Below, piece after piece: positions 51,298 through 60,047 of a DNA stretch of 64,000 nt; position 1 is the first letter of the stretch; each line of letters begins with the position of its first letter. The notes under the pieces were generated by a model that did not search any database, was not told the origin of the DNA, and saw nothing but the letters and a program-made list of their open reading frames with translations. Source of the DNA: Bacillota bacterium. GTDB taxonomy: Bacteria; Bacillota; Clostridia; Acetivibrionales; DTU013. Made by a program: the position numbers and the translations under genes. The stretch covers positions 62,001 to 126,000 of the forward strand of contig JAEZCO010000021.1 in NCBI GenBank assembly GCA_023433505.1, in the 5' to 3' direction.

Positions 51298-52274
51298 GTG
51301 GAAAGATGAATATCGGCAAATATGACAGGCAATTTCTTATCAAGCTCCTGGAGGACATGCTCCTGATCCGCCGTTTTGAAGAAAAGTGCGCGCAAATGTA
51401 CGGGCTTCAGAAAATCGGAGGCTTCTGCCATCTCTATATCGGCCAGGAAGCAGTGGCAATAGGTTCTATTGCAGCCCTGGACCTTTCAAAGGATTATGTG
51501 CTTACCGCTTACCGGGATCATGGACATGCACTCGCCTGCGGTATAAGCCCAAATGCGATTATGGCCGAGCTTTTCGGACGGATTACCGGCTGCTCCCGCG
51601 GAAAAGGCGGCTCCATGCATATGTTCGATGCAAAAAATCACATGTACGGCGGCAACGGTATCGTAGGCGGCCACATTCCCGTGGCTACCGGCGTAGCCTT
51701 TAAAATCAGATATAACAAGGAAGCCGGGGTAGTGCTCTGCTATTTCGGAGACGGCGCCATCCACCAGGGGGCCTTTCACGAAAGCCTGAACCTGGCAAAA
51801 ATTTGGAATCTTCCCATCGTATATATTTGCGAAAACAATCAGTATGGCATGGGCACCAGCTTTCACAGGGTGTCTTCCGTCAGCGACTTCTCCGTTATGG
51901 GCGCATCTTACGGAATTCCCGGCAAGCAGGTGAACGGAATGGACGTGCTTGAGGTTTACGAAGAAACTGCAGACGCGGTTGAGCTTGCGCGCAGCGGCAG
52001 TCCGTCGTTCCTGGAAATCAAAACCTACCGGTACAAGGGACATTCCATGAGCGATCCCGGAAAATACAGGACAAAAGAGGAGTTGGAGGCATACAGGCAG
52101 CAGGACCCCATCCTCATATTCAAAACCGCCCTGGAAAACGCGGGACTGCTGTCCGAAGAGGATTATGCAGGCATGGACAAGGCTCGCCAGGATATTTCCG
52201 ACACTGCCGTAAAGTACGCGGAGGAAAGCGAGGAGCCTTCTCTGGAAACCCTTTATCAGGATGTATTGGCATAA
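51294..52274 (+). CDS. pdhA: Pyruvate dehydrogenase E1 component, alpha subunit
   Basis: 326 residues. The TPP-dependent alpha chain decarboxylates a 2-oxo acid. The sequence is PDH-like: GFCHLYIGQEAVAIGSIAAL, TAYRDHGHALACGI, GCSRGKGGSMHMFDAKNHMY, and the TPP-binding GDGAIHQGAFHESLNLAKIW with ENNQYGMGTS. The phosphorylation-loop-like YRYKGHSMSDPGKYRTKEE resembles mitochondrial and alphaproteobacterial E1 alpha more than AcoA. It couples to the upstream FMN protein by a 4-base overlap. Confidence 0.93.
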   Translation: MSGKMNIGKYDRQFLIKLLEDMLLIRRFEEKCAQMYGLQKIGGFCHLYIGQEAVAIGSIAALDLSKDYVLTAYRDHGHALACGISPNAIMAELFGRITGCSRGKGGSMHMFDAKNHMYGGNGIVGGHIPVATGVAFKIRYNKEAGVVLCYFGDGAIHQGAFHESLNLAKIWNLPIVYICENNQYGMGTSFHRVSSVSDFSVMGASYGIPGKQVNGMDVLEVYEETADAVELARSGSPSFLEIKTYRYKGHSMSDPGKYRTKEELEAYRQQDPILIFKTALENAGLLSEEDYAGMDKARQDISDTAVKYAEESEEPSLETLYQDVLA

Positions 52275-52312
52275 ATTCTACGGGAAAAAGTTGAGTAAAG
52301 GAGTTATAACAC

Positions 52313-53290
52313 ATGGCAATAATAACATATAGAGAAGCTCTCCGTCAGGCGATTGATGAGGAAATGGCGAGAGATGAAAGGGTTTTTCTCATCGGCGAGG
52401 AAGTTGCGGAATATAACGGCGCATATAAGGTCAGCCAGGGATTGCTGGACAAATACGGAGCCTCCCGTGTTGTGGACACCCCCATAACGGAAGAGGGATT
52501 TACAGGACTCGGTATCGGCGCCGCCATGGCGGGCCTTCGTCCTATCGTCGAATGGATGACGTACAACTTTTCGTTGATGGCCTATGATCAGGTGGTTAAC
52601 AATGCTGCAAAAACACGCTATATGTCCGGAGGGCAATTCACCGTCCCCATCGTGTTCCGCGGCCCAAACGGACCGGCAGAATATCTTGGATCCCAGCATT
52701 CACAGGCCCTTCAATCTATTTATGCCCATATTCCGGGGCTTAAGGTCATCGCGCCTGCAACCCCCTATGATGCCAAAGGCCTGCTGAAAACTGCCATCCG
52801 GGATGACAATCCCGTGCTGTTCCTGGAAGGAGAGCTGATGTACGCCTGGAAGGGTGAGGTGCCCGAAGGCGAATATCTTATCCCCTTCGGACAGGCGGAT
52901 ATAAAAAGAAAAGGCAAAGATATCACGCTGGTTACCTATTCGAAGCCGTTAAAAATAGTTCAGGATGCCGCCAAAGAGCTGGAAACACTGGGCATCGACG
53001 CAGAGATCATTGATTTGCGCTCCATCCGGCCATTGGACGAGGAAACCGTCTACGCCTCGGTGCAAAAGACGAACCGCTGCATCGTAATTGATGAAGCCTG
53101 GCCCTTCGCCAGCGTCGGCTCCCATGTTGCCTGGCTGGTATCCAAAAACTGCTTTGATATCCTGGACGCGCCGGTAGAGCTGGTGGCCTCCGAGGACGTA
53201 CCAATGCCTTATAACCATAAGCTTGAGCTGGAAGCGCAGCCTTCGGTGAAAAAGGTGGTAGACGCAGTGAAGAAAGCATTGTATCTATGA
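52313..53290 (+). CDS. pdhB: Pyruvate dehydrogenase E1 component, beta subunit
   Basis: 325 residues. ITYREALRQAIDEEMARDER, FLIGEEVAEYNGAYKVSQGL, VVDTPITEEGFTGLGIGAAM, GGQFTVPIVFRGPNG and LIEEAWPFASVG-like VIDEAWPFASVGSHVAWLV are standard for the beta chain, which shares the TPP site with E1 alpha and contacts E2. AAGGAG precedes the ATG. The gap to E1 alpha is 38 bases. Confidence 0.96.
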   Translation: MAIITYREALRQAIDEEMARDERVFLIGEEVAEYNGAYKVSQGLLDKYGASRVVDTPITEEGFTGLGIGAAMAGLRPIVEWMTYNFSLMAYDQVVNNAAKTRYMSGGQFTVPIVFRGPNGPAEYLGSQHSQALQSIYAHIPGLKVIAPATPYDAKGLLKTAIRDDNPVLFLEGELMYAWKGEVPEGEYLIPFGQADIKRKGKDITLVTYSKPLKIVQDAAKELETLGIDAEIIDLRSIRPLDEETVYASVQKTNRCIVIDEAWPFASVGSHVAWLVSKNCFDILDAPVELVASEDVPMPYNHKLELEAQPSVKKVVDAVKKALYL

Positions 53291-53342
53291 GAGGAATGTC
53301 CCCTTTTGATCATGAACACTAATTGAATTGGAGGAATATGCA

Positions 53343-54671
53343 ATGGCGGAAAAATTGCTGATGCTGGCACTGTCCCCTACCATGGAGACCGGCATCATTG
53401 CCAAATGGACCAAAAACGAAGGTGACGCTTTTAAATCCGGCGATGTATTGTGTGAAATTGAAACGGACAAGGCAACCATGGAATATGAAGCTTCCAACGA
53501 CGGTGTCATACTTAAGATACTGCTCCGCGAAGGGCAGGATGCTTCCGTTGGGGAAGCTATCGCTATCACAGGCAAAGCGGGAGAAGATATATCCGCGCTG
53601 CTTGCCGAAACCCTTTCGACTGCCTCGGGCAGTGGGAAAAAGACAAGTGCCGGTACGGAAAACAACCAGGTTTCAACTACTGCTTCGGAGATGCCTACGG
53701 GCGCTGCAACCGGGAGCGCAAATCCGGCGGAAGTAAAACCAATGAACGCGGCTCCCGCGCTAGCTTCCCAGGCTGCAGCCATTGATACCGCTTCCGGAAG
53801 TGCGTTAATCCACCGCTCTTCCCCGCTGGCCAGAAAAATCGCTCAAAATGCCGGAATCAGCATTGACGCCATCCCTGGCAGCGGCCCCGGGGGCAGGGTG
53901 ATAAAAAGGGATGTGGAAAAGGCATTGTCCGCGCCCCTTCCGGCCAACGTCTCAGGCAAGCCGCCAAAGGCACCTGCCGTAGCTTCCGCAGAAGATGAAA
54001 TATTGCCCGTATCGGGAAAACGGCGGGTGATTGCCCAAAGACTTTCGGAATCCATGTATTCCGCACCCCACTATTATCTGAAATTGAAGGTAGCCATGGA
54101 TGGTATTTTGCAGGCAAGAAAGCAATATGCATCCGCTGCCGGGGAAAAAATATCCGTCAATACCTACTTGATAAAGTTTACCGCGGAGGCTTTAAAGAAA
54201 CACCCAGCCATTAACTCCACCTGGAATGACACTACGATCCTAAGGCACAGCCGTATTGACATCGGGCTTGCCGTGGCTCAGAAGGACGGCCTCATAACGC
54301 CTGTGGTAAGAGATTGCGGCAGCAAGGGGCTGATTCAAATCGAACATGAGCTGAAGGAACTGATCCTGAAGGCGCAGAGTGAAACCTTAAAGCCCGAAGA
54401 ATATACCGGAGCTACATTTACCATCAGCAATCTCGGCTCATTCGGAATCGAAGAGTTTACGGCAATTATTAATCCTCCCGGTTCTGCCATTCTCGCTGTT
54501 GGCGAGATTATAAAAGAACAGGTGGTCAATGCGGACGACTCCGTTTCTGTTAAATCCAATATGAAGCTAACACTCTCCTGTGATCACCGGGTTATCGACG
54601 GCGCTGTTGGCGCAGCCTTTCTATCGGAGTTGAAAGGTATGCTGCAAGACCCAATCCGGGTGCTGTATTAA
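53343..54671 (+). CDS. pdhC: Dihydrolipoamide acetyltransferase (E2)
   Basis: 442 residues. One N-terminal lipoyl domain (about 1-80) has MLALSPTMETGIIAKWTKNE and the lipoylated Lys in CEIETDKATMEYEAS. A Thr/Ala/Ser-rich linker, a peripheral subunit-binding domain (RSSPLARKIAQNAGISIDAI, GSGPGGRVIKRDV) and the acyltransferase domain follow, with the catalytic DHRVIDGAVGAAFLSEL. The LSPTMETG opening resembles mitochondrial-type E2. ATG 53343 is preferred; GGAGG lies 9 bases upstream. Confidence 0.95.
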   Translation: MAEKLLMLALSPTMETGIIAKWTKNEGDAFKSGDVLCEIETDKATMEYEASNDGVILKILLREGQDASVGEAIAITGKAGEDISALLAETLSTASGSGKKTSAGTENNQVSTTASEMPTGAATGSANPAEVKPMNAAPALASQAAAIDTASGSALIHRSSPLARKIAQNAGISIDAIPGSGPGGRVIKRDVEKALSAPLPANVSGKPPKAPAVASAEDEILPVSGKRRVIAQRLSESMYSAPHYYLKLKVAMDGILQARKQYASAAGEKISVNTYLIKFTAEALKKHPAINSTWNDTTILRHSRIDIGLAVAQKDGLITPVVRDCGSKGLIQIEHELKELILKAQSETLKPEEYTGATFTISNLGSFGIEEFTAIINPPGSAILAVGEIIKEQVVNADDSVSVKSNMKLTLSCDHRVIDGAVGAAFLSELKGMLQDPIRVLY

Positions 54672-54851
54672 TGCCCTCAGCCCGCGCGTATGTTATTGTG
54701 AGTGGAACAAAGCGGAACACGGCAATCTCAAACGATCAGATGATTACTGCAAACTGTGAATAAAGGCTAAGATTGCCGCGACACAGGCTCCTCACAAGGA
54801 CAGCCTTAAACACCAGATAGTTGTTGCGAACAATGAAAGGATTGAAAAAAG

Positions 54852-56246
54852 ATGGCTAGTGAATTTGATTATGACGTATTGATAATAGGCGCTGGTCCCG
54901 GCGGGTACGTAGCTGCAATAAGAGCTTCCCAACTCGGCTTGAAGGCTGCTGTTGTGGAGAAGGATAAACCAGGAGGGGTTTGCCTCAATATAGGCTGCAT
55001 CCCATCAAAAGCCTTGATCCATCAGGCGGGGATCTTCAGCTCCATCCCTGCGCTGGAAGGCATGGGCCTCAGCGTAGACCGCAGTACCCTTGATTACTCA
55101 AAGGTATATGAAAAATCCAGGGCCGCGGCAGATACGCTTTCCCGAGGCGTGCAATTCCTTCTTAAGAAAAACAATGTCGAGTTGATTTCCGGTGAAGCTG
55201 TGATTGACTCTCCTCACGGAGTCTTGCTGAAAGACGGCAAAAAAATAACCGCCGGCAGCATTATCATCGCAACCGGATCAAGGCCTCGGGAAATTCCGGG
55301 GTTTGCCTTTGACGAGGAAATTGTGCTCTCCTCTACCGGCATGCTGATGCAGAAGAGCCTCCCTAAAAGCCTTCTCATCCTGGGCAGCGGTGCAATCGGA
55401 GTGGAATTTGCTTACATTATGAATGCCTTCGGTGTTGAAGTGCACCTGGTTGAAATGCTGGACCGGATTCTGCCCGTAGAAGACAGCGAGGTTGTAGAGG
55501 TACTGGCCAGGTCTTTCCGGAGACGCGGGATTCAAATGTATACCTCAACGAAAGCGGTTTCCATGAACAAAACCGCAGCCGGCGCGGAAGTAGTCCTGGA
55601 AGACAAAGCCGGAAAGCGTAAGACACTCACAGTGGAAAAGCTGCTGGTGTCGGTGGGCCGTGCGCCGAATACAGAAACTATCGGTCTGGATAAAATAGGC
55701 CTCAAGACGGAAAAAGGCTTTATTCCCGTAGGTGATTATTACTGCACCTCGGTGTCCGGGGTATATGCGATCGGAGATGTTGTAGCCTCGCCGCTTCTGG
55801 CGCATGTAGCCTCAAAAGAGGGAGAAATCGCCGTGGAATATATTGCAGGCAAAGCCAGTGAAAAGAAAATCAACCTTCTTGAAATTCCCGGGGCAACCTA
55901 TTGTGAGCCTCAGATTGGCAGCTTCGGACCCACTGAGGAAAAGCTCCGTGAAAAGAATATCCCTTATAAGAAATCAACCTTTCCTTACCGCGGCGCCGGA
56001 AAGTCCGTAGCCACAGAGCATCCAGACGGGTTGGTGAAGATATTGAGCGATACGTCCACCGGTGAACTGCTTGGCGTTCATATTGTCGGAGCCGAGGCAA
56101 CAGAATTGATCCATGAGCTGCTGCTGGCGAAAAAGTCGGAATTGCTGCCGGAAGACGTCTCCTCCATGATACACGCCCATCCCACGCTTTCCGAAACACT
56201 CCTGGAAGCTATGCGCGCGGTGGAAGACAGGGCTATTCACGCATGA
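54852..56246 (+). CDS. lpdA: Dihydrolipoamide dehydrogenase (E3)
   Basis: 464 residues, FAD disulfide reductase. FAD-binding VLIIGAGPGGYVAAIRASQL, redox-active GGVCLNIGCIPSKAL, NAD-binding ILGSGAIGVEFAYIMNAFGV, the FAD site VYAIGDVVASPLLAHVAS and the C-terminal catalytic HAHPTLSETLLEAM are all present. No lipoyl domain is fused to it. It reoxidises E2 lipoamide to give NADH. Separated from E2 by 180 bases that hold a degenerate GATTGCCGCG repeat but no gene. Confidence 0.96.
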   Translation: MASEFDYDVLIIGAGPGGYVAAIRASQLGLKAAVVEKDKPGGVCLNIGCIPSKALIHQAGIFSSIPALEGMGLSVDRSTLDYSKVYEKSRAAADTLSRGVQFLLKKNNVELISGEAVIDSPHGVLLKDGKKITAGSIIIATGSRPREIPGFAFDEEIVLSSTGMLMQKSLPKSLLILGSGAIGVEFAYIMNAFGVEVHLVEMLDRILPVEDSEVVEVLARSFRRRGIQMYTSTKAVSMNKTAAGAEVVLEDKAGKRKTLTVEKLLVSVGRAPNTETIGLDKIGLKTEKGFIPVGDYYCTSVSGVYAIGDVVASPLLAHVASKEGEIAVEYIAGKASEKKINLLEIPGATYCEPQIGSFGPTEEKLREKNIPYKKSTFPYRGAGKSVATEHPDGLVKILSDTSTGELLGVHIVGAEATELIHELLLAKKSELLPEDVSSMIHAHPTLSETLLEAMRAVEDRAIHA

Positions 56247-56448
56247 TCGCGGAGAAAGCAAAACCGGGCAAAACAAACTTACCAAGCACCGGTGAAAGCA
56301 ACTTACGTTAAATTTTTCTATAAATGAAGTCTTGGAGTGCCGAGCCCGTCACAAATGCAGGCTGCATTTGCGGAAAAAGGAGCCTGTGAAGAAAAGTCTG
56401 TAAAATAGGCCTTCTATGATAAAATATAAAATCATAGGAGGCTTTTTT

Positions 56449-57095
56449 ATGGCAAAAAGAACATTATTGCGAGCCTGCTACAGGAGTACGACATCAAGTC
56501 CGCTGATGACATCCAGGAAGCACTGAAGGATCTGCTTGGCGGGACCCTACAGTCTATGCTTGAAGCAGAAATGGATGATCATCTGGGATATGCCCCGTAT
56601 GAGCGAGTAGACAACACCAATGCCCGCAACGGAAAGAAGAGCAAAACAATCCGCAGCAAGTATGTGTGAAACGGACATCGAAGTCCCCCAGGATCGAGAG
56701 AGTTCCTTTGAGCCCAAAGTAGTCCGGAAACGCCAAAAAGACATTTCCGGGATCGAAGACAAAATCATTGCCATGTATGCAAAAGGTCTTACAACAAGAC
56801 AAATATCGGAGCAAATCGAAGACATTTACGGGTTTGAAGTCAGTGAGGGGATGGTATCCGACATTACCGACAAGTTGCTTCCCGAAATTGATGCATGGAA
56901 AAAGCGACCGCTTTCCAGCATTTATCCCATCGTCTTCATAGATGCGTACATTTTTCTGTTCGAGACAACAACGTGATCCGAAAACTTGCAGCCTACACCA
57001 TTTTAGGAATCACTGATTCTGGGCATAAAGAAGTTCTATCTATCCAGGTTTATGGTGAACTATCAATCATGTATGAGGGCGGACTGCCCCAGTAG
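56449..57095 (+). pseudogene. Decayed IS256-family transposase, 5' part
   Basis: Fragments in shifting frames spell an IS256-type transposase: YDIKSADDIQEALKDLLGGT, LEAEMDDHLGY, NTNARNGKKSKTI, then ETDIEVPQDRESSFEPKVVR, KIIAMYAKGLTTRQISEQIE, ISDITDKLLPEIDAWKKRPL and the first catalytic Asp in PIVFIDA. At least two frameshifts are needed, and the gene stops after AYTILGITDSGHKEVL, before the remaining DDE residues. It cannot be active. An inverted repeat (AGGCCTTCTATGAT/ATCATAGGAGGCT) lies just upstream at about 56408-56444. Confidence 0.85.
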
Positions 57096-57100
57096 CAAAA

Positions 57101-57167
57101 AGCAAACGCCGGTCAAGAGTAAATAAACGCCCTTTATCAAGGGCGCTCTTGACATGCCGTTTGCTTT
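57101..57167. repeat. Nested palindrome overlapping the MFS promoter
   Basis: AAGCAAACG and GTCAAGAG (57101-57120) pair with CTCTTGAC and CGTTTGCTT (57147-57167), with a small 3-4-base internal bulge. An inner hairpin CGCCCTT/AAGGGCG lies at 57129-57146. Followed by TTCC on the plus strand. It may end IS-region transcription or act as an operator, since its right arm contains the -35 box of the next promoter. Confidence 0.7.
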
Positions 57168-57179
57168 TCCTATATATTG
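57150..57179 (+). promoter_or_regulatory. Promoter of the MFS transporter leader
   Basis: TTGACA (57150-57155), an 18-bp spacer and TATATT (57174-57179). The predicted transcript begins near 57186 and has a leader of about 240 bases containing a hairpin (GGCTTGTAAGCC/GGCTCACAAGCC, about 57188-57218) and two tiny ORFs. Confidence 0.6.
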
Positions 57180-57283
57180 TAATCATGGCTTGTAAGCCAA
57201 ATTCTGGCTCACAAGCCCTAATAAGAGATAGTTTAAATATCATTTAGGTTTGTCTTTACTGATATAAACCAGGAGGATTAAAT

Positions 57284-57370
57284 ATGTATTCAGCACTCAT
57301 AAAAAAATCAGAGCAATCGGTTACTGCCGGCGAATGGGCAATAGAAAGGAGTGATGTTTTACATTCATAG
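57284..57370 (+). CDS. 28-residue leader peptide upstream of the MFS gene
   Basis: ATG with AGGAGG 7 bases upstream opens a 28-codon frame beginning MYSALIKKSEQS and ending ERSDVLHS, stop TAG. It is followed by a second AAGGAG site, 10 bases before a 3-codon ORF Met-Lys-Val (57388-57399). The arms AAGAATG (57384-57390) and CATTCTT (57404-57410) then form a short stem followed by TTGTTAT. This arrangement resembles leader peptides that control antibiotic-resistance genes by ribosome stalling; no stalling motif was recognised. Confidence 0.55.
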   Translation: MYSALIKKSEQSVTAGEWAIERSDVLHS

Positions 57371-57424
57371 AAAGGAGATACGGAAGAATGAAGGTTTAAG
57401 AGGCATTCTTTTGTTATAAAACAT

Positions 57425-58702
57425 ATGAAGAACAATCATCCCTTATTCCATACTTTACGAATGGTTAAGGGTAATCAACGGGCTTGTTTAGTTACCGAGC
57501 CTTTATGGTCGGTTCCATATAATCTTTTTTTACCATTTGTTTCGGTCTACATGGCGGCAATCGGTTTGAAGGATGCTCAGATCGGTATGGTTGCAAGCTT
57601 TGGGTTAGTGATGCAGTTTCTATGGTCATTATTATCTGGGGCAATCGTTGATAAATATGGCAGACGCAAGGCTATGTTTGTCTTTGGCCTGCTTAGCTGG
57701 TCTATCCCATGTTTGATTTGGGCTGTTTCGCATGGGTATTGGTTCTTTATAATAGCTATCCTTTTCAACAGTATGTGGCGTGTGACCGGTAACAGCTTCA
57801 GCTGTTTGATTGTAGAGGATGGGGATAACAATCAACTTATTAATCTCTACACACTCTTTAATATGATCGGGTTATTAGTGGGATTTATCTCACCGATAAT
57901 GGGCCTTCTCATTGACCGGTTTACTCTAGTACCTATCATCAGGGCATTATATCTGGCATCCATGGTTATGGTAACTGTTAAATTTATGCTGCAATACCGC
58001 TTACTTCACGAGAGTGATACAGGTATGCATCGGATTGAAGAGTGCAGTAACAAATCCCTATGGAAGCTGACCTTTAGGGGGTGGAATACGTTTATACAGG
58101 CATTTCGCCAAACTAAATTAGTATGGTATATGACGGTGGTTATTCTTATGAACTGCGTCACAATCGTGCAGGCTACTTTCTGGCCGCTGTTTATAACATC
58201 TGCTTATAGTGTCAGTGCTTCGATGATCTCAGTTTTTCCGATGGTTAAAGCTGTTACATCAATAATCATTTATCTGACGGTCACTTCAAGGATCACGCTC
58301 AGCTCAATCAAAAATCCAATGTTAACAGGGCTTGCCGTATCACTGCTGGGATTAATGGTATTACTGGTATTCCAGCCCTTTGGTGCCGCAGCGATTGTTG
58401 CAGTATTTTTTTCGGCTGTATGTGATGCTTTTGCCGCTGCCATCCTTAATCCTTTGTTTGATTCATTGTTATCGGTCAGCATTCCGGCAAATGAACGGGC
58501 ACGTGTTAACAGTTTGATAACTTCTATGATACTGCTGATCAGTATCCCGATCGGAGCAATCGCAGGTATGCTTTCAGAGCATAACCGCATGTTTCCACTC
58601 ATGCTGAACTGTTTTCTGATCATAGTAGCAACTCTGTTAGTATTATTCCTAATGAAGACAGCAAAAACTAAAGAAAGTAACAATTTATCAGAGTATTCCT
58701 GA
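57425..58702 (+). CDS. MFS transporter
   Basis: 425 residues with 12 predicted membrane segments. The cytoplasmic loop after segment 2 has GAIVDKYGRRKAMFVFG, the canonical MFS motif A. The first segments read LWSVPYNLFLPFVSVYMAAI and GMVASFGLVMQFLWSLLSG. It is a proton- or ion-coupled exporter or importer; the substrate is unknown. The ATG has no recognisable ribosome binding site, unlike almost every other gene here, so translation may depend on the upstream tiny ORFs. The gene is more AT-rich than its neighbours and lies beside an IS remnant, so acquisition by transfer is likely. Confidence 0.85.
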   Translation: MKNNHPLFHTLRMVKGNQRACLVTEPLWSVPYNLFLPFVSVYMAAIGLKDAQIGMVASFGLVMQFLWSLLSGAIVDKYGRRKAMFVFGLLSWSIPCLIWAVSHGYWFFIIAILFNSMWRVTGNSFSCLIVEDGDNNQLINLYTLFNMIGLLVGFISPIMGLLIDRFTLVPIIRALYLASMVMVTVKFMLQYRLLHESDTGMHRIEECSNKSLWKLTFRGWNTFIQAFRQTKLVWYMTVVILMNCVTIVQATFWPLFITSAYSVSASMISVFPMVKAVTSIIIYLTVTSRITLSSIKNPMLTGLAVSLLGLMVLLVFQPFGAAAIVAVFFSAVCDAFAAAILNPLFDSLLSVSIPANERARVNSLITSMILLISIPIGAIAGMLSEHNRMFPLMLNCFLIIVATLLVLFLMKTAKTKESNNLSEYS

Positions 58703-58779
58703 CATGTTGTTAATTATTGGTTATAGTGTTTTCATGGATAGGTTGAATTAAAACAGCCTATCCTTAATCTTATTATCAT

Positions 58780-58990
58780 AGAAAGTCATTTACAGACTTT
58801 TCTTCACACAGTCGGAAAAAGCATAAGTAACCTTCCGGGTGCTTCTGCCTCGGTTTCCCTGACTGACCTTTAATGATGGCCGAGACGCCAACAGCAGTCC
58901 GGGAATGACATTCCAGCGAGTCTTTGTCATTCCGGGGGGGCCTTGGAGTAACGGGGGAAGCTATTCCCACCGTACTCACCTGTCGTTTTG
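58780..58990. other. Structured intergenic region with two strong hairpins
   Basis: GGAATGACA (58902-58910) pairs with TGTCATTCC (58925-58933), and GAGTAACGGGGGAA (58946-58959) pairs with TTCCCACCGTACTC (58964-58977). The sequence is GC-richer than the surroundings. It could be a dispersed palindromic repeat or a small RNA read leftward toward 58.8 kb. No known riboswitch class was recognised. Confidence 0.5.
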
Positions 58991-59024
58991 CCCATGCTAT
59001 CCGGCAAAATCTCCGAAAACAGCG

Positions 59025-59156
59025 TTAAGATTTTTTATTCTTAACTTTACCTTCGCCTTCCATTTGCTTTATTTCGGCTTCCGATTTTTTATAAAATTTT
59101 TCAATGTATTCCTTGTTTTTCGGAAGATTCTCGTCAACCTTCTTTTTGCTGCCCAT
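59025..59156 (-). CDS. Small lysine-rich protein, unknown function
   Basis: 43 residues, too short for usual ORF cut-offs. It begins MGSKKKVDENLPKNKEYIEK and is rich in Lys and Glu, with a likely single amphipathic helix (EYIEKFYKKSEAEIKQMEGE). GGGAGA lies 9 bases before this ATG; a second ATG two codons earlier is closer. Its even charge distribution and clean codon use support a real protein. I do not recognise a family. Confidence 0.55.
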   Translation of the reverse strand: MGSKKKVDENLPKNKEYIEKFYKKSEAEIKQMEGEGKVKNKKS

Positions 59157-59246
59157 TTTCATCACTCTCCCTGGACATTATTTTATCCATAAAGAGCACG
59201 ATTATTTAAATTTCCATCGATGTTTCAGGCACTATTCCAGCTATTA

Positions 59247-59861
59247 TCAGAACATTCCGGGAAACTGCCTGATAATGCCTGCCGTCATGGTATCGGCCAT
59301 TGCTAACGCCTGCTTCTCTATTTCATCAAAGGTTGCAATGCTCGCCGAATAATCCTTGTTCAGCATGGCGACCGCTTCAGCCTTGGTCAAGGCCAGATGC
59401 CGGTGCAGCATGTCTCTCCAGGCGGCTTGCGACCAATAGGGGTTGATGCTCCCCAGGTAAGCGGCAATTTCATCGGCATTGGCATACCACCTCTTCTCGG
59501 CATCCGCCGCTGCCGCACTGTCACCTGCTTTGGCTGCTTTGACAAGCTGAGCGGCTATAACCAGATGGCTTGTAAACAAATCGGCAAATTTTTTCGCCGC
59601 TTCATTCCCATAATAGACGCTTAAAACATTTTCAAAATCTACCGGATTCCGCAGCAGCCGTCGGGTCGAATAGTCTGCATCCGGCATAGCGAAAACGATA
59701 CCGGAGATTACCAGTCTTGTCCAAAATACATGCTGCTCCCAAAGCATACGGATGTGATTTGACAGCTCCAGCGCAGCCCTGCTTATTCCCTGGACTGAAG
59801 GGTAATAATTCGGAACCGGATATGAATATCCCAACCTGGGACATATACCAGTAAATGGCAT
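59247..59861 (-). CDS. Uncharacterised all-alpha protein
   Basis: 204 residues, almost all helix. Characteristic segments are ELSNHIRMLWEQHVFWTRLV, DYSTRRLLRNPVDFENVLSV, LFTSHLVIAAQLVKAAKAGD and ADAEKRWYANADEIAAYLGS, then INPYWSQAAWRDMLHRHLAL. I recall similar Bacillus and Clostridia proteins that are sometimes labelled acetylglutamate kinase, which the sequence does not support: it has no kinase motif. Paired His in helical repeats could bind a metal. The ATG has GGAG upstream. Confidence 0.75.
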   Translation of the reverse strand: MPFTGICPRLGYSYPVPNYYPSVQGISRAALELSNHIRMLWEQHVFWTRLVISGIVFAMPDADYSTRRLLRNPVDFENVLSVYYGNEAAKKFADLFTSHLVIAAQLVKAAKAGDSAAAADAEKRWYANADEIAAYLGSINPYWSQAAWRDMLHRHLALTKAEAVAMLNKDYSASIATFDEIEKQALAMADTMTAGIIRQFPGMF

Positions 59862-60047
59862 GATGAATCACTCCACAACATAAGATAGGATCAATATATG
59901 ATTATGTAAATCAAAAGGTTCAAAATCCGGATCAAACTCCCAGCTACCGCACTTGATATTTTGGTAAATATGTCCGATAATAAAAAAGGATATCTGATAA
60001 GAATGAAAGAAAGCAAGAAAATAAAAATAAGAAGAAGAGTAGATAAA

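Noticed and set aside
53343..54671. Acetoin dehydrogenase E2 instead of pyruvate dehydrogenase E2
   Set aside because: Acetoin clusters usually carry acoR/acoX genes and E1 alpha of AcoA type; motifs here are PDH-like. Substrate still unproven.
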